A stretch of DNA of 64,000 nt. Origin: RPQJ01 sp963762315. GTDB lineage: Bacteria > Pseudomonadota > Gammaproteobacteria > Steroidobacterales > Steroidobacteraceae. How positions within the stretch are numbered: the first letter of the stretch is position 1; every line of letters begins with the position of its first letter. Under the pieces are notes generated by a model. That model saw nothing but the letters and a program-made list of their open reading frames with translations, did no database searches and was not told the origin of the DNA. Below are positions 23,776-31,855 of the stretch, piece after piece. A program made the position numbers and the translations under genes. Where the stretch lies: NCBI GenBank assembly GCA_963762315.1, contig CAVXKO010000007.1, forward strand, positions 310,001 to 374,000, given 5' to 3'.

Positions 23776-23890
23776 TGGTGGCCCGGGACGGACAAATTCG
23801 CCGGGAGCGAATTTGCACGTGCAGCGCATGCCCAATGGGCGAGGGCCACGGACGGCCCGAGTCCATCGAACCATCGACACGCGAATCTTC
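23776..23890 (-). repeat. Interrupted tRNA-Phe 3'-half copy 1 (74-bp insert in the T-loop)
   Basis: Reading on the minus strand, the 3' half of tRNA-Phe (compare 47479-47554) is recognisable from the anticodon loop to the CCA end. It is split in the T-loop by a 74-base insert at 23792-23865. The flank AGTTGGAAGTGG beyond the CCA end is also shared with the real tRNA locus. The insert has three hairpins: AAATTCGC/GCGAATTT, CGTGC/GCATG and GGGCC/GGCCC. A second copy is at 28968-29085. Confidence 0.7.
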
Positions 23891-24288
23891 GGGACGACGG
23901 CCGAGGGAGCCCCGCACAAAACCTAAGAAGCGCAATGGGCCCGCCGTATCGCGACCGAGCGGAACGGGCGGCGTGCAGCTGCGGCCCCTGCCATCACTTG
24001 CATGGCTCCGGCAGGTGCATCTGCCCATACCTCGGTGCGGACAAGATCCATCAGCATCAACCGCCCCGCCGCCGCGGCTTGCGGCAAGCCACGATCCCGC
24101 GACCTCAAGTGCTGGGCTACACGGACATCACCCTCGTAACGCATTTCGAGCGGCAGAGGAGCCCCGCAAGCCTGCCCGCCAGGAGGACGACCACTGTCGT
24201 TCACGAGTCGCGTGATCGACATCGCCAATGACTCACCTCCCGTGATGTGGGTCGCGGCCATCGAGTTCTGCGTGGAAGGAGATCCGAC

Positions 24289-24939
24289 ATGAAGATCCGA
24301 GAAGTCAACCTGACCGTCGCGCTGATCGTGATTTGCGCGTTGAGCGCCGGGTGCGCAACTGGCAGGCGCACGATTGCTCTGAACGCGCCGGTATCGACCG
24401 TCGCCACTGCCGACAAAGGCGCGATCTCGATCACCAAGGTGACCGACGAGCGTCATTTTGAGAACAAGCCGTCGCAGGCCTCCACACCGTCCATCGACGG
24501 CGACGTCAATACCGCTTCGCGCGAGACGCTCAAGACGATGATCGGGCGCCAACGCGGCGGCTTCGGTGCCGCGCTGGGCGACGTGGCGCTCACGCCGCCC
24601 GCAACCGTCGAAACAGAGGTGCAGGCCCTGATCGCCGAGGGACTGAAACGCCGCGGTTACACGGTTGGCGCGAACTCGCGTGGGGATTCCGTGGATGTGG
24701 CGATCAAGGAGTTCTGGGCGTGGTTCAGGCCCGGGTTCGCGGAGATCGCGTTTGAGGCGGATATTCGAACGGTCCTGTCCATTACGGTCACCGGACAGAA
24801 ACGTACGCTCGAAGTGAAGGGCCATGGCCGTGAGGAGGGCCAAGTGGCCAGCAACGAGCACTGGCAGCGCGCGTATGCTCTGGCCTACGAAGATTTCCTG
24901 AAGAACCTGGACGCGAGCCTCGCCAGCGCCGGGCTTTAG
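24289..24939 (+). CDS. Lipoprotein, YajG-like
   Basis: A 216-residue predicted lipoprotein. The signal peptide VALIVICALSAGC has the lipobox Cys near residue 21; the mature part starts ATGRRTIALNAP and has KVTDERHFENKP followed by VQALIAEGLKRRGYTVG. That resembles the YajG/uncharacterised lipoprotein pattern in which a lipoprotein has a VxDxR stretch and an alpha/beta helper domain. AAGGAGA lies 7 bases before the ATG at 24289. It stands alone among mobile-element scars. The function is not known; an envelope role is all that can be said. Confidence 0.75.
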   Translation: MKIREVNLTVALIVICALSAGCATGRRTIALNAPVSTVATADKGAISITKVTDERHFENKPSQASTPSIDGDVNTASRETLKTMIGRQRGGFGAALGDVALTPPATVETEVQALIAEGLKRRGYTVGANSRGDSVDVAIKEFWAWFRPGFAEIAFEADIRTVLSITVTGQKRTLEVKGHGREEGQVASNEHWQRAYALAYEDFLKNLDASLASAGL

Positions 24940-25036
24940 ACACAGTGACGCGGTCCTTTCTTCCGAAGTCGTCCAGAATTTCCTGGGGTGCGGTCTGGAC
25001 GACTCCGGTCAGGAACAGGGCCGTGTCGAGCCCGAT

Positions 25037-25551
25037 TGAACCGCACCGGCTTTCCCGGAGACTTCAACCTGAGAGAGGATGGAGTTTATGGGAACACAGA
25101 AGCGGTATTCAGCGGAAATCAGGGAGCGTGCCGTGCGGCTGGTCCTGGAGCAACAGGGCGAGCATGGTTCGCGGTGGCCCGCTGCACCGTGCAGCGGCTG
25201 ATGCGGCAGATGGGCCTGTGCGGGCTCACCCGCGGCAAGGCGTTCAAGGTGACGACGGTCGCCGAGGAGAACGCCCATCGGCCGGCGGATCTGGTGCTCG
25301 ATGCGCTCGAGCAGGCGATCCACGCCCGCTCGGCCACGGCCGGGCTGATCCGTCACGGCGATCGCGGCGTACAGTACCTGTCGATCCGTTACAGCGAACG
25401 GCTGGCCGAGTGCGGCATCGAAGCTTCCGTCGGCACGACCGGCGACGTTCCGCCGGCCGAGTTCGAGCTGGCGTACCATCGGCAACGTGCGACTCAGGCC
25501 ATGGCAGCCTGACTCACACAAGACTGTCTCCGGAGAAGCCGGTGCGGTTCA
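25037..25551 (+). mobile_element. Deleted IS3-family insertion sequence with 26-bp inverted ends
   Basis: The ends 25037-25062 (TGAACCGCACCGGCTT...) and 25526-25551 are inverted repeats matching at 24 of 26 positions. The interior holds a collapsed orfA/orfB. The total length is about 515 bp against roughly 1.2-1.5 kb for an intact IS3, so most of the transposase has been lost between the ends while the termini survive. It could still be mobilised in trans. Confidence 0.8.
25079..25512 (+). pseudogene. IS3-family transposase, internally deleted
   Basis: Four separate pieces of IS3 orfA/orfB remain. The orfA start MGTQKRYSAEIRERAVRLVL is followed directly by orfB pieces CTVQRLMRQMGLCGLTRGK (HTH_21 region), IRHGDRGVQYLSIRYSERL (DDE second Asp region) and the C terminus PPAEFELAYHRQRATQAMAA. 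The joins skip the first catalytic Asp and the Glu, so it cannot be active. The piecewise loss suggests several deletions rather than one sequencing error. Confidence 0.8.
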
Positions 25552-25584
25552 GCTGATGACACGCACATTCGTGGCGGCGGCGAA

Positions 25585-25823
25585 CGATTCGCCACGCTGA
25601 TCGTCACACGCTGCGGCCGGATCTGCCTCGACAGCCGAAAGATCAACCTAAGCACCGTCTTCGCCGGACAGAAAGTGGGCCTCAAACAGGTGGCCGACCA
25701 GGTCTGGCTGGTCCGCTTCATGCGCTACGACTTGGGCTACTTCGACAATGAAACGTGTCGGTTGGAGAGCGCCGAGAGCCAGTTCGGCGCCAAAGTGTTA
25801 CCCATGTGTCCGGAATGGACCTC
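25585..25823 (+). pseudogene. IS481 transposase C-terminal remnant
   Basis: About 75 codons of the C-terminal domain are readable: TRCGRICLDSRKINLSTVF, DQVWLVRFMRYDLGYFD and AKVLPMCPEW. They align with TRCGRICVGSRKINLSTSL, DQVWQVSFLEYDLGYFD and DTVLTMCPE of the intact transposase that ends at 47441. The catalytic core is absent. It adjoins the right end of the deleted IS3 element, suggesting that the IS3 inserted into, or recombined with, an IS481 copy. Confidence 0.8.
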
Positions 25824-26199
25824 CCGCAACGGGGTCAGTTCGTCACGGATCCAATATTTGCGGAGCACAACCGTTTGATACTCAGCGGCGTCTCGAGGTC
25901 TTCTACCGGAAAGATCGGAAACTCTGCATGTGGATTGTTCGCCGCGCGTCCTGCGCGATGAATGTATCCGAAAGATGCTCGAGGCGGTGACGGCCACTTG
26001 CAATAGGTGCTATTCATCTGGCGCCGTGCGCAAGGCCGGGCGGCAGGCGCCGCAGCGACTCGCTGGAAAATACCGAGTGCAGTCGCGCGTGAGGAATCAC
26101 ACCATAAGCCACTGGCCCTTCGAGGCATCGACATGTCAGCCCGCCGAAGGACGATGATTCCCAGTCTTGGGACCTTCGTCACCCAGAAGGAATTGAATC
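25824..26199. other. Gene-free region
   Basis: There is no supportable gene or motif. Short open frames exist on both strands but show no recognised family and no ribosome site. The promoter of the outer-membrane protein gene at 26200 should lie at the right end; I could not assign it. Confidence 0.35.
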
Positions 26200-27015
26200 A
26201 TGTATCCGATGAACGGGCGTATCGCCACGGCCCTGTGCGCAGTATCACTGCTGATCCCGGCCGCGGCCGGCGCGCAGGCCTCGCAGCCGTGGCAGTTCGG
26301 GATTAGCCTCTACGGCTGGTTCTCCAGCATCACAGGCAGAACGACCTTCCCCCCGCCACCCGCCGGCGCCGGCAGCGACTTCACCGTCGATCCAGCCGAC
26401 ATGATCGACAGCCTGAAATTCACGTTCATGGGCTCATTCGAGGCTCGCAATGGGCGCTGGGGCGGATTTACCGATCTACTCTACGCGGACGTCGGCGATA
26501 CGAAGTCGCAGACGCGCGATTTCCTGATCGGCCAGAGTCAAGTGCCGGCGGACGTGAGCGGCAAGGTCACTTTCGACGCGAAGAGCTACGCCTGGACCCT
26601 GGCCGGTGAGTACCGAGCAGTGGCCGAGCCCGGACTCGAGGTCGACGCTTTACTGGGAGCACGCATGGTCGACGCCGAGCAGAAGGTCGATTTCAGCCTG
26701 AGCGGCAATGTCGGCTCAATCCCGCTGCCCGACCGGTCGGGCAGCAGGAAGGTGAGCGTGACCCACTGGGACGGCATCGTTGGTGTCAAGGGACGGCTCT
26801 CGTTCGGCGCCAACCGATCGTGGTTCGCACCCTACTACGCTGATATCGGCACCGGCGAATCCGACCTGACCTACCAGCTGATGACGGGCCTGGGCCACTC
26901 GTTCAATTGGGGCGAGCTGGTCGCGCAGTGGCGCTACCTCAAGTACGACTCCGACGGCGCGATCGACAGCCTGAGCTTCAGCGGCCCCGCGATGGCGGTC
27001 AACTTCCGCTGGTAA
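26200..27015 (+). CDS. Outer-membrane beta-barrel protein
   Basis: A 271-residue secreted protein: signal peptide ending LLIPAAAGAQA, then alternating amphipathic strands (QPWQFGISLYGWFSS, FTFMGSFEARNGRWGGFTDLLYADVG, YAWTLAGEYR) and a terminal strand ending AMAVNFRW. A C-terminal aromatic residue is the usual signal for outer-membrane barrel assembly. The protein has the look of OmpA-barrel-like or OMP_b-brl uncharacterised proteins. AAGGA lies upstream of the ATG at 26200, and a second ATG three codons later is possible. It lies upstream of the sulfatase in the same direction but 158 bases apart, so linkage is uncertain. Confidence 0.75.
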   Translation: MYPMNGRIATALCAVSLLIPAAAGAQASQPWQFGISLYGWFSSITGRTTFPPPPAGAGSDFTVDPADMIDSLKFTFMGSFEARNGRWGGFTDLLYADVGDTKSQTRDFLIGQSQVPADVSGKVTFDAKSYAWTLAGEYRAVAEPGLEVDALLGARMVDAEQKVDFSLSGNVGSIPLPDRSGSRKVSVTHWDGIVGVKGRLSFGANRSWFAPYYADIGTGESDLTYQLMTGLGHSFNWGELVAQWRYLKYDSDGAIDSLSFSGPAMAVNFRW

Positions 27016-27173
27016 TGAGCCGCGAAATGGAATCAACGCCGGCACCGCCGCCTGGAATCGGCCCCAGGCGTTTCCGTCCGGTACAGGAATGTCGGTATTT
27101 CCCCGTCTGCCATTTGCCGTGAAACCGGAGCATTTGTGATTCGGCCTCGCCACTCGCCGTAAGGATGCTCGAT

Positions 27174-28757
27174 ATGTACGTGCGCCTCCTACTCCCCGCG
27201 CTGGCACTGTCTTGCGCATTTGGCGGTCTCGGTGTTGCGAACGCTGCCGACAGGAAGCCCAACATCCTGGTCATCATGTCCGACGACATCGGGGTCTGGA
27301 ACGTCAGCGCCTACCATCGAGGCATGATGGGCGGGCGCACGCCCAACATCGACCGCATCGCCAGCGAGGGAGCGCTGTTCACCGACTACTACGGGCAGCA
27401 GTCCTGCACGGCCGGCCGGGCGGCCTTCATCACCGGCCAGCACCCGTTCCGCACGGGGCTGCTCAAGGTCGGCATGCCGGGCGCGAAGCAGGGATTGCAG
27501 GCCAAGGACCCAACCATCGCCGAACTACTCAAGCCTTACGGCTACGTCACCGCGCAATCAGGCAAGAACCACCTCGGCGACCGCAACGAGTATCTGCCGA
27601 CCGTCCATGGTTTCGACGAGTTCTACGGCAACCTCTACCACCTGAACGCGGAAGAGGAGCCCGAAGATCCCGACTATCCGAAGACCGCCAACTTCGCCAG
27701 GACGTTCGGCCCGCGCGGGCTGCTCGACTGCAAGGCGACGTCCGTGGATGACCCAACCGACGACCCTCGGTTCGGCAAGGTCGGCAAGCAGGTCTGCAAG
27801 GACACAGGCCCGATCACCCGCAAGCGCATGGAAACCGTCGAGGAAGATCTGCTGGCCCGCTCGCTGGACTTCATGAGCCGATCGGTCAAGGCCGGAAGAC
27901 CATTTTTCCTCTGGCACAACACGACCCGCATGCACGTCTGGACGCACCTCTCGCCCAACTGGGAGAACAAGAGTGGGTTCGGCCTCTATGCAGACGGCAT
28001 GATGGAACTCGACCACGTCGTCGGCGAGCTGCTCAAGAAGCTCGATGAACTGGGCATCGCCGACAACACCATCGTGCTGTTCACGTCCGACAATGGCGCG
28101 GAAATCATGAGCTGGCCGGATGGGGGCAACACGCCCTTCAAGGGCGAGAAGGGCACCACCTGGGAAGGCGGCATGCGGGTGCCCGGCCTCGCGCGCTGGC
28201 CCGGCGTCATCAAGCCCGGCACGATCGTCAACGACATCATGTCCAATGAGGACTGGCTGCCGACGTTCCTCGCCGCCGCCGGCGATCCCGACGTGAAAGA
28301 GAAGCTCATGAAGGGAACGAAGGTCGGCAACACGACCTTCAAGGTTCATCTCGACGGCTATAACTTCATGCCGTTCTTCAAGGGGGAGCAGGCAAAGGGT
28401 CCACGCCGCGAAATCTTCTACTTCGACGACAACGCCAACCTGAATGCCCTCCGCGTCGATGACTGGAAGATCCATTTCAAGATCATGGACGGCAATATTG
28501 CTTCGGCCCAGCTCAAGTCGCTGAACGCGCCTGAGGTCATCAACCTGCGGCAGGATCCCTTCGAGCGGTTTCCCAGCGAGGCGCAGATGTACTTCGGCTG
28601 GGCAGCCAACAAGCTGTGGATGTTCGTGCCGGCGCAGGTCGCGGTCGGGCAGTTCATCGCAACATTCAAGGAGTTCCCGCCGAGCCAGAAATCGGGAACC
28701 TTCAGCGTGGATCAGGTGCTGGAGCAGCTCCAGACCACGCCCGCAACCGGAAAGTGA
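27174..28757 (+). CDS. Secreted arylsulfatase (formylglycine-dependent)
   Basis: A 527-residue sulfatase of the alkaline-phosphatase superfamily that hydrolyses sulfate esters. A signal peptide (LLLPALALSCAFGGLGVANA) precedes RKPNILVIMSDDIG with the two metal-binding Asp. The formylglycine site is SCTAGRAAF, with Cys78 as the residue to be oxidised (Cys-x-x-x-Arg form). Further ligands appear in FTSDNGAEIMSWPDGG and in GKNHLGDRNEY. Length is normal. The ATG at 27174 is chosen because TAAGGA lies at good spacing; the ATG nine bases upstream sits inside that site. No sulfatase-maturation gene is nearby, so it must rely on one elsewhere. The natural substrate is unknown. Confidence 0.92.
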   Translation: MYVRLLLPALALSCAFGGLGVANAADRKPNILVIMSDDIGVWNVSAYHRGMMGGRTPNIDRIASEGALFTDYYGQQSCTAGRAAFITGQHPFRTGLLKVGMPGAKQGLQAKDPTIAELLKPYGYVTAQSGKNHLGDRNEYLPTVHGFDEFYGNLYHLNAEEEPEDPDYPKTANFARTFGPRGLLDCKATSVDDPTDDPRFGKVGKQVCKDTGPITRKRMETVEEDLLARSLDFMSRSVKAGRPFFLWHNTTRMHVWTHLSPNWENKSGFGLYADGMMELDHVVGELLKKLDELGIADNTIVLFTSDNGAEIMSWPDGGNTPFKGEKGTTWEGGMRVPGLARWPGVIKPGTIVNDIMSNEDWLPTFLAAAGDPDVKEKLMKGTKVGNTTFKVHLDGYNFMPFFKGEQAKGPRREIFYFDDNANLNALRVDDWKIHFKIMDGNIASAQLKSLNAPEVINLRQDPFERFPSEAQMYFGWAANKLWMFVPAQVAVGQFIATFKEFPPSQKSGTFSVDQVLEQLQTTPATGK

Positions 28758-28796
28758 AGCGTCGCTCGGTGAAATGCTGACTGGACACGCCGGGTC

Positions 28797-28956
28797 GTGC
28801 CCGTCAGGAGCGGGTGCGACCCGGCAACCCCCGACCAGGTCTTGCTGGTGAGCCCCCTGCGCTACGACTTGGGGTTCCTCGATAACGAGGCATGCTGGGT
28901 GGAGAGCGCCGACAACCGGTCCGGCGCTAGAGGGTTACCCGTGTGTCCGGAATGGA
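28797..28956 (+). pseudogene. IS481 transposase C-terminal remnant
   Basis: Codons for DQVLLVSPLRYDLGFLDNEA and ARGLPVCPEW match the last about 50 residues of the IS481 transposase ending at 47441. The rest of the element is gone. It is followed directly by the interrupted tRNA-Phe copy at 28968, just as the intact IS481 is followed by the real tRNA-Phe. Confidence 0.75.
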
Positions 28957-28967
28957 CCAGTTGGAAG

Positions 28968-29085
28968 TGGTCGCCAGGGACGGACAAATTCGCCGGGAGC
29001 GAATTTGGACATGCGCCGCATGCCCGAGGGGCGAGGGCCATGGATGGCCCGAGTCCATCGAACCATCGACACGCGGATTTTCAAT
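28968..29085 (-). repeat. Interrupted tRNA-Phe 3'-half copy 2 (74-bp insert in the T-loop)
   Basis: On the minus strand this has the anticodon loop, variable region, T-arm and CCA end of tRNA-Phe with the 5' half missing. A 74-base insert at 28984-29057 replaces two T-loop bases. The insert aligns with the one at 23792-23865 without gaps, differing at about ten positions. Its stems AAATTCGC/GCGAATTT, CATGC/GCATG and GGGCC/GGCCC are kept while loop bases change. Confidence 0.7.
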
Positions 29086-29097
29086 ACAACGGAGAGC

Positions 29098-29290
29098 CCG
29101 GTTCGGCGCGAGCAAGGCGAAGAACCGGAAGGGTTTTCGCCTCAGCCAACCGAACCGCCCGGCCCGACCGAGCCTATACCGAACCGGGCGCGTGCCTGCC
29201 GACCGAACCACCCCGTAAGCCGAAGACTCGCAACGGGCTCGCGGCATCGCGACCGAACGGTGTCCGAACCGCGTACCGGGCTGGAGCCGC
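29098..29290. repeat. Dispersed repeat related to 11508-11605 and 33585-33700
   Basis: Segments such as GCGAGCAAGGCGAAGAACC and CATCGCGACCGAACGGTG recur, with changes, at 11508-11605 and 33585-33700 (and weakly near 23905-23960). All copies lie outside genes and close to transposase scraps. I cannot define the ends of the ancestral unit. Confidence 0.45.
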
Positions 29291-29365
29291 CTACGGAAAC
29301 TCTCCGACTTCATGCGCTACTACCACCGCGAGCGCGCGCACCGAGCTCTGGGCGGGAAGTCGCCA
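29291..29365 (+). pseudogene. Transposase C-terminal fragment
   Basis: Twenty-five codons reading RKLSDFMRYYHRERAHRALG then GKSP match the C-terminal end of integrase-core transposases (YYxxxRxHxALxGxTP), which contains the region after the catalytic Glu. Nothing else of the gene remains. The rest of 29366-29751 holds no recognised feature. Confidence 0.6.
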
Positions 29366-29751
29366 GTACCCTCCGCCAGGGCCGTTGCCAGCATCCATTC
29401 AGTCGCGTGGCAAGGCCATGGCCGCGGACTCTGCCGGCCGCCGCTTGCCGCCTGATCGCCGATTCGCACCCCGCAGTCCATCTCGCGTCAACGTCGTGAG
29501 ATCACGGAGCCTTTGCCCGCCAGGCGCGTTATGGCAAGTGATGATTGCCCCCGGGCACCTTGTGGTAAAAGGGTTCGGCAGCCCGGCACACGCGCGGGCC
29601 AAGACAAGAGCAACGACAAATGGGGACGTGCCTGCCTTACGAGACTCGCGGCGCCCGTGCCCGGAGCGCTGGCCATGGAGGGCAATCTATTGGACGCCGA
29701 CAGTCCATACCCGCATCGTCAATTTCAGGGAAACTTCAAGAGGTATCATCA

Positions 29752-31389
29752 ATGAAGCGCCCTAAGATCTTAGTCAGCCTGCTTATGTTTGCCGTGACCG
29801 CGACGGCGGCCAACGGCCCGAAGCCGCGCGACGTCATCAGCAACCCGTTCCATGAGTTCACGGGCATTCCCGGCCTCAAGCTGGGTTATGGAGACGTGCT
29901 GGCACAATGCCAGTCGTACGACAACGTAAACAACGCGAATCCGTATAATCCCTTCGTCACGAACGTCAACGTCATCTCGAATGATAATTACAACGTCGGC
30001 GCAGGCGTAAACCAGGGCTGCCGCGCGGCGCAGAACGAGACGGCCATCGCCGTCAACCCGGCCAACCCACAGAACCTGGTCGCAGGCGCGAACGACTATC
30101 GCGATTGCTGCATCCTGTCGGGCGGCACGCTGCGCAACGACGGCAGCGGCTGGGTGTACGTGTCCCTCAATGGCGGCCTTTCCTGGACCAACATCAAGTT
30201 GCCGGGCGTGGGCTTCAGCGGCGATCCGAAGGGCGTGTTCAAGAAGCTCACTTCCGTGGGCGACCCGACCATCGCCTTCGGTGCCAACAACACGGTCTAC
30301 TACGCCAACATCGGCTTCAACCGGGTGGATGAATCCGACGGCATCTTCGTGAGCGTGTCGCATGACGGTGGCCTGCACTGGGATGCGCCTACGCTGGTTG
30401 CGAACAGCGGCGGGACGACGTTCTTCAACGACAAGCTCTGGGTGGGTGCCGACCCCAACAGCGGCAAGGTCACGATCAGCTGGACGCGCTTCAAGAGCAA
30501 CAACGCGTTCGGCTATATCGAATCGCCTATCGTTGCAGCGACTTCCAGCAACTTCGGCGCGACCTGGTCGAACTGGGTGGACGTGAGCGGACCCTACAAG
30601 TACAACCAGGGCTCGGTTCCCGTGTACGGCAATGACGGCAACATCTACGTGTCCTTCGAGGGCGCGGTAGCGGCGGATGGCTACCTCGACTACAACATCG
30701 TCGCCAAGTCGACCGATGGCGGAAAGACCTTCTCGCAGACCGTGGTCAGCCGCAACGTGGACGAGAACTTCCCGATCTTCGGCGGGCGGGGCGTACTTAC
30801 CGGACTTCACTTCCGCACCAACACGTTCCCGTCTCTGACGGTCGACCGCATCACGGGCAAGCTGTACCTTGCGTGGGCGGATAACCGAAATGGCGATGCG
30901 ACGATGTTCTGCGACCCGGCGTACGGCGGCGCGGGTTGCGCGCCTACGAGCGTCCAGGTGTTCATCCAGTCCTCGCTGGACGGCGTGAACTGGAGCGAAA
31001 TTAGGCAGCTGACCACTACCGCCCAGGACAAGATCTACCCCTGGGTCGCAGCCAACGACGACAACGTCATCGTCTCGTATTACACGCGTGAATTCGCGGG
31101 CAGTGCGAGCCTCGAAATCGACTATGCCTACGTGGCATCGAACAATGGCGGTATTGCGTGGTCCGGATCATCCACGCGCATCACCGAGCAGTCGTCGGAT
31201 CCAGGCATCCAGTTCGCCTCCGGTGCCTTCATCGGGGATTACACCGGCGTCGCGATCGGGTCCGACAATGTCGCGCATCCGCTTTGGACGGATTTCCGTG
31301 GTAATCCCGGCGTAACCGGCGGCTCAGGCCCGGTGACCTCGCCCAACCAGGATGCGGTTACGACGCGGATCCTGCTGCTGCCGCAGTGA
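29752..31389 (+). CDS. Secreted sialidase/BNR-repeat family protein
   Basis: A 545-residue secreted protein. The signal peptide is short (KILVSLLMFAVTATAANG). The body is a beta-propeller-type sequence with Asp-box motifs at several places: SLNGGLSWTN, SHDGGLHWDA, STDGGKTFSQ and weaker SSNFGATW and SSLDGVNWSE. Such BNR/Asp-box propellers include sialidases and other exo-acting glycosidases as well as binding proteins; I do not see a clear sialidase catalytic Arg triad, so enzymatic activity is unproven. Two Cys pairs occur (DYRDCCIL; CDPAYGGAGC). The start at 29752 has AGAGG upstream. Asn/Thr-rich composition and lower G+C than its neighbours hint at horizontal acquisition; it is flanked by mobile-element debris and a MITE. 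Confidence 0.75.
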   Translation: MKRPKILVSLLMFAVTATAANGPKPRDVISNPFHEFTGIPGLKLGYGDVLAQCQSYDNVNNANPYNPFVTNVNVISNDNYNVGAGVNQGCRAAQNETAIAVNPANPQNLVAGANDYRDCCILSGGTLRNDGSGWVYVSLNGGLSWTNIKLPGVGFSGDPKGVFKKLTSVGDPTIAFGANNTVYYANIGFNRVDESDGIFVSVSHDGGLHWDAPTLVANSGGTTFFNDKLWVGADPNSGKVTISWTRFKSNNAFGYIESPIVAATSSNFGATWSNWVDVSGPYKYNQGSVPVYGNDGNIYVSFEGAVAADGYLDYNIVAKSTDGGKTFSQTVVSRNVDENFPIFGGRGVLTGLHFRTNTFPSLTVDRITGKLYLAWADNRNGDATMFCDPAYGGAGCAPTSVQVFIQSSLDGVNWSEIRQLTTTAQDKIYPWVAANDDNVIVSYYTREFAGSASLEIDYAYVASNNGGIAWSGSSTRITEQSSDPGIQFASGAFIGDYTGVAIGSDNVAHPLWTDFRGNPGVTGGSGPVTSPNQDAVTTRILLLPQ

Positions 31390-31449
31390 TTTCCTGAGGA
31401 TGCGCCGGCCTTCACGTGGAGGCCGGCGCGTCGTTGGCTCATGAGGCAG

Positions 31450-31608
31450 GGTATTGACAAGTTAACTCGCGGGCGTGGGCCGACGCCGCTCACTCCGGCG
31501 CAAATTGCCCCATAACTCGACGACAACGCCCACTGCGATTCCGGATGGCGTTGTCCGTAGCACCGAATTCCCGCTTTTCAGAACGAAGATAGTTAACTTG
31601 TCAGTACC
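31450..31608. mobile_element. 159-bp MITE-like element with IS6-type inverted ends
   Basis: The left end GGTATTGACAAGTTAACT (31450-31467) and the right end AGTTAACTTGTCAGTACC (31591-31608) are inverted repeats matching at 17 of 18 positions. They resemble the ends of the IS6 element at 38444-39231 (GGTACTGTCAGGTTAAG and GTTAACTTGTCAATGTC). There is no coding capacity inside. No 8-bp target duplication is evident. Confidence 0.7.
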
Positions 31609-31612
31609 CACT

Positions 31613-31662
31613 GCCGGGGCCTGTTCGAGATCCCGGTCGCCGCCTGACTACGAATTCGCCAC
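31613..31662 (+). pseudogene. Transposase C-terminal scrap
   Basis: The codons CRGLFEIPVAA and a stop are readable, and the sequence matches the inverse of 33378-33440 over about 48 bases (CGGTCGCCGCCTGACTACGA is shared). It is the last dozen codons of an integrase-core transposase, next to the MITE. Nothing else is recognised up to 31855. Confidence 0.5.
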
Positions 31663-31855
31663 CGACACGACGCCGTAGCGGCGATGCGGCCGGCTCGCGC
31701 GAATAGCAATCACTCGCGATCTTGTCCGTGATCTGCGTCACTAAGTGTCAGGTTGGCCGTTCGACGGTCCACATGCCCGTGATAGACGGTCTACGTGATG
31801 CGAATGCCAGGCCTGCCAAGACCTTGTGGCGCAGTACTTCACGGGGAGAACCACC

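Larger units (their letters stand above)
23275..24288. other. 1-kb gene-free region made of mobile-element debris
   Basis: Besides the IS481 stump, the tRNA-like repeat and the interrupted tRNA-Phe copy listed separately, 23275-23514 and 23891-24288 hold nothing I recognise. The stretch 23905-23960 (CCTAAGAAGCGCAATGGGCC) may be a worn copy of the repeat near 29210. Small open frames here show no domain or ribosome-site support. Confidence 0.45.

Noticed and set aside
25824..26199. Short minus-strand frames with fragments resembling a protein (EDLETPLSIKRLC)
   Set aside because: No known domain, no start signal, and the frame is broken by mobile-element boundaries.
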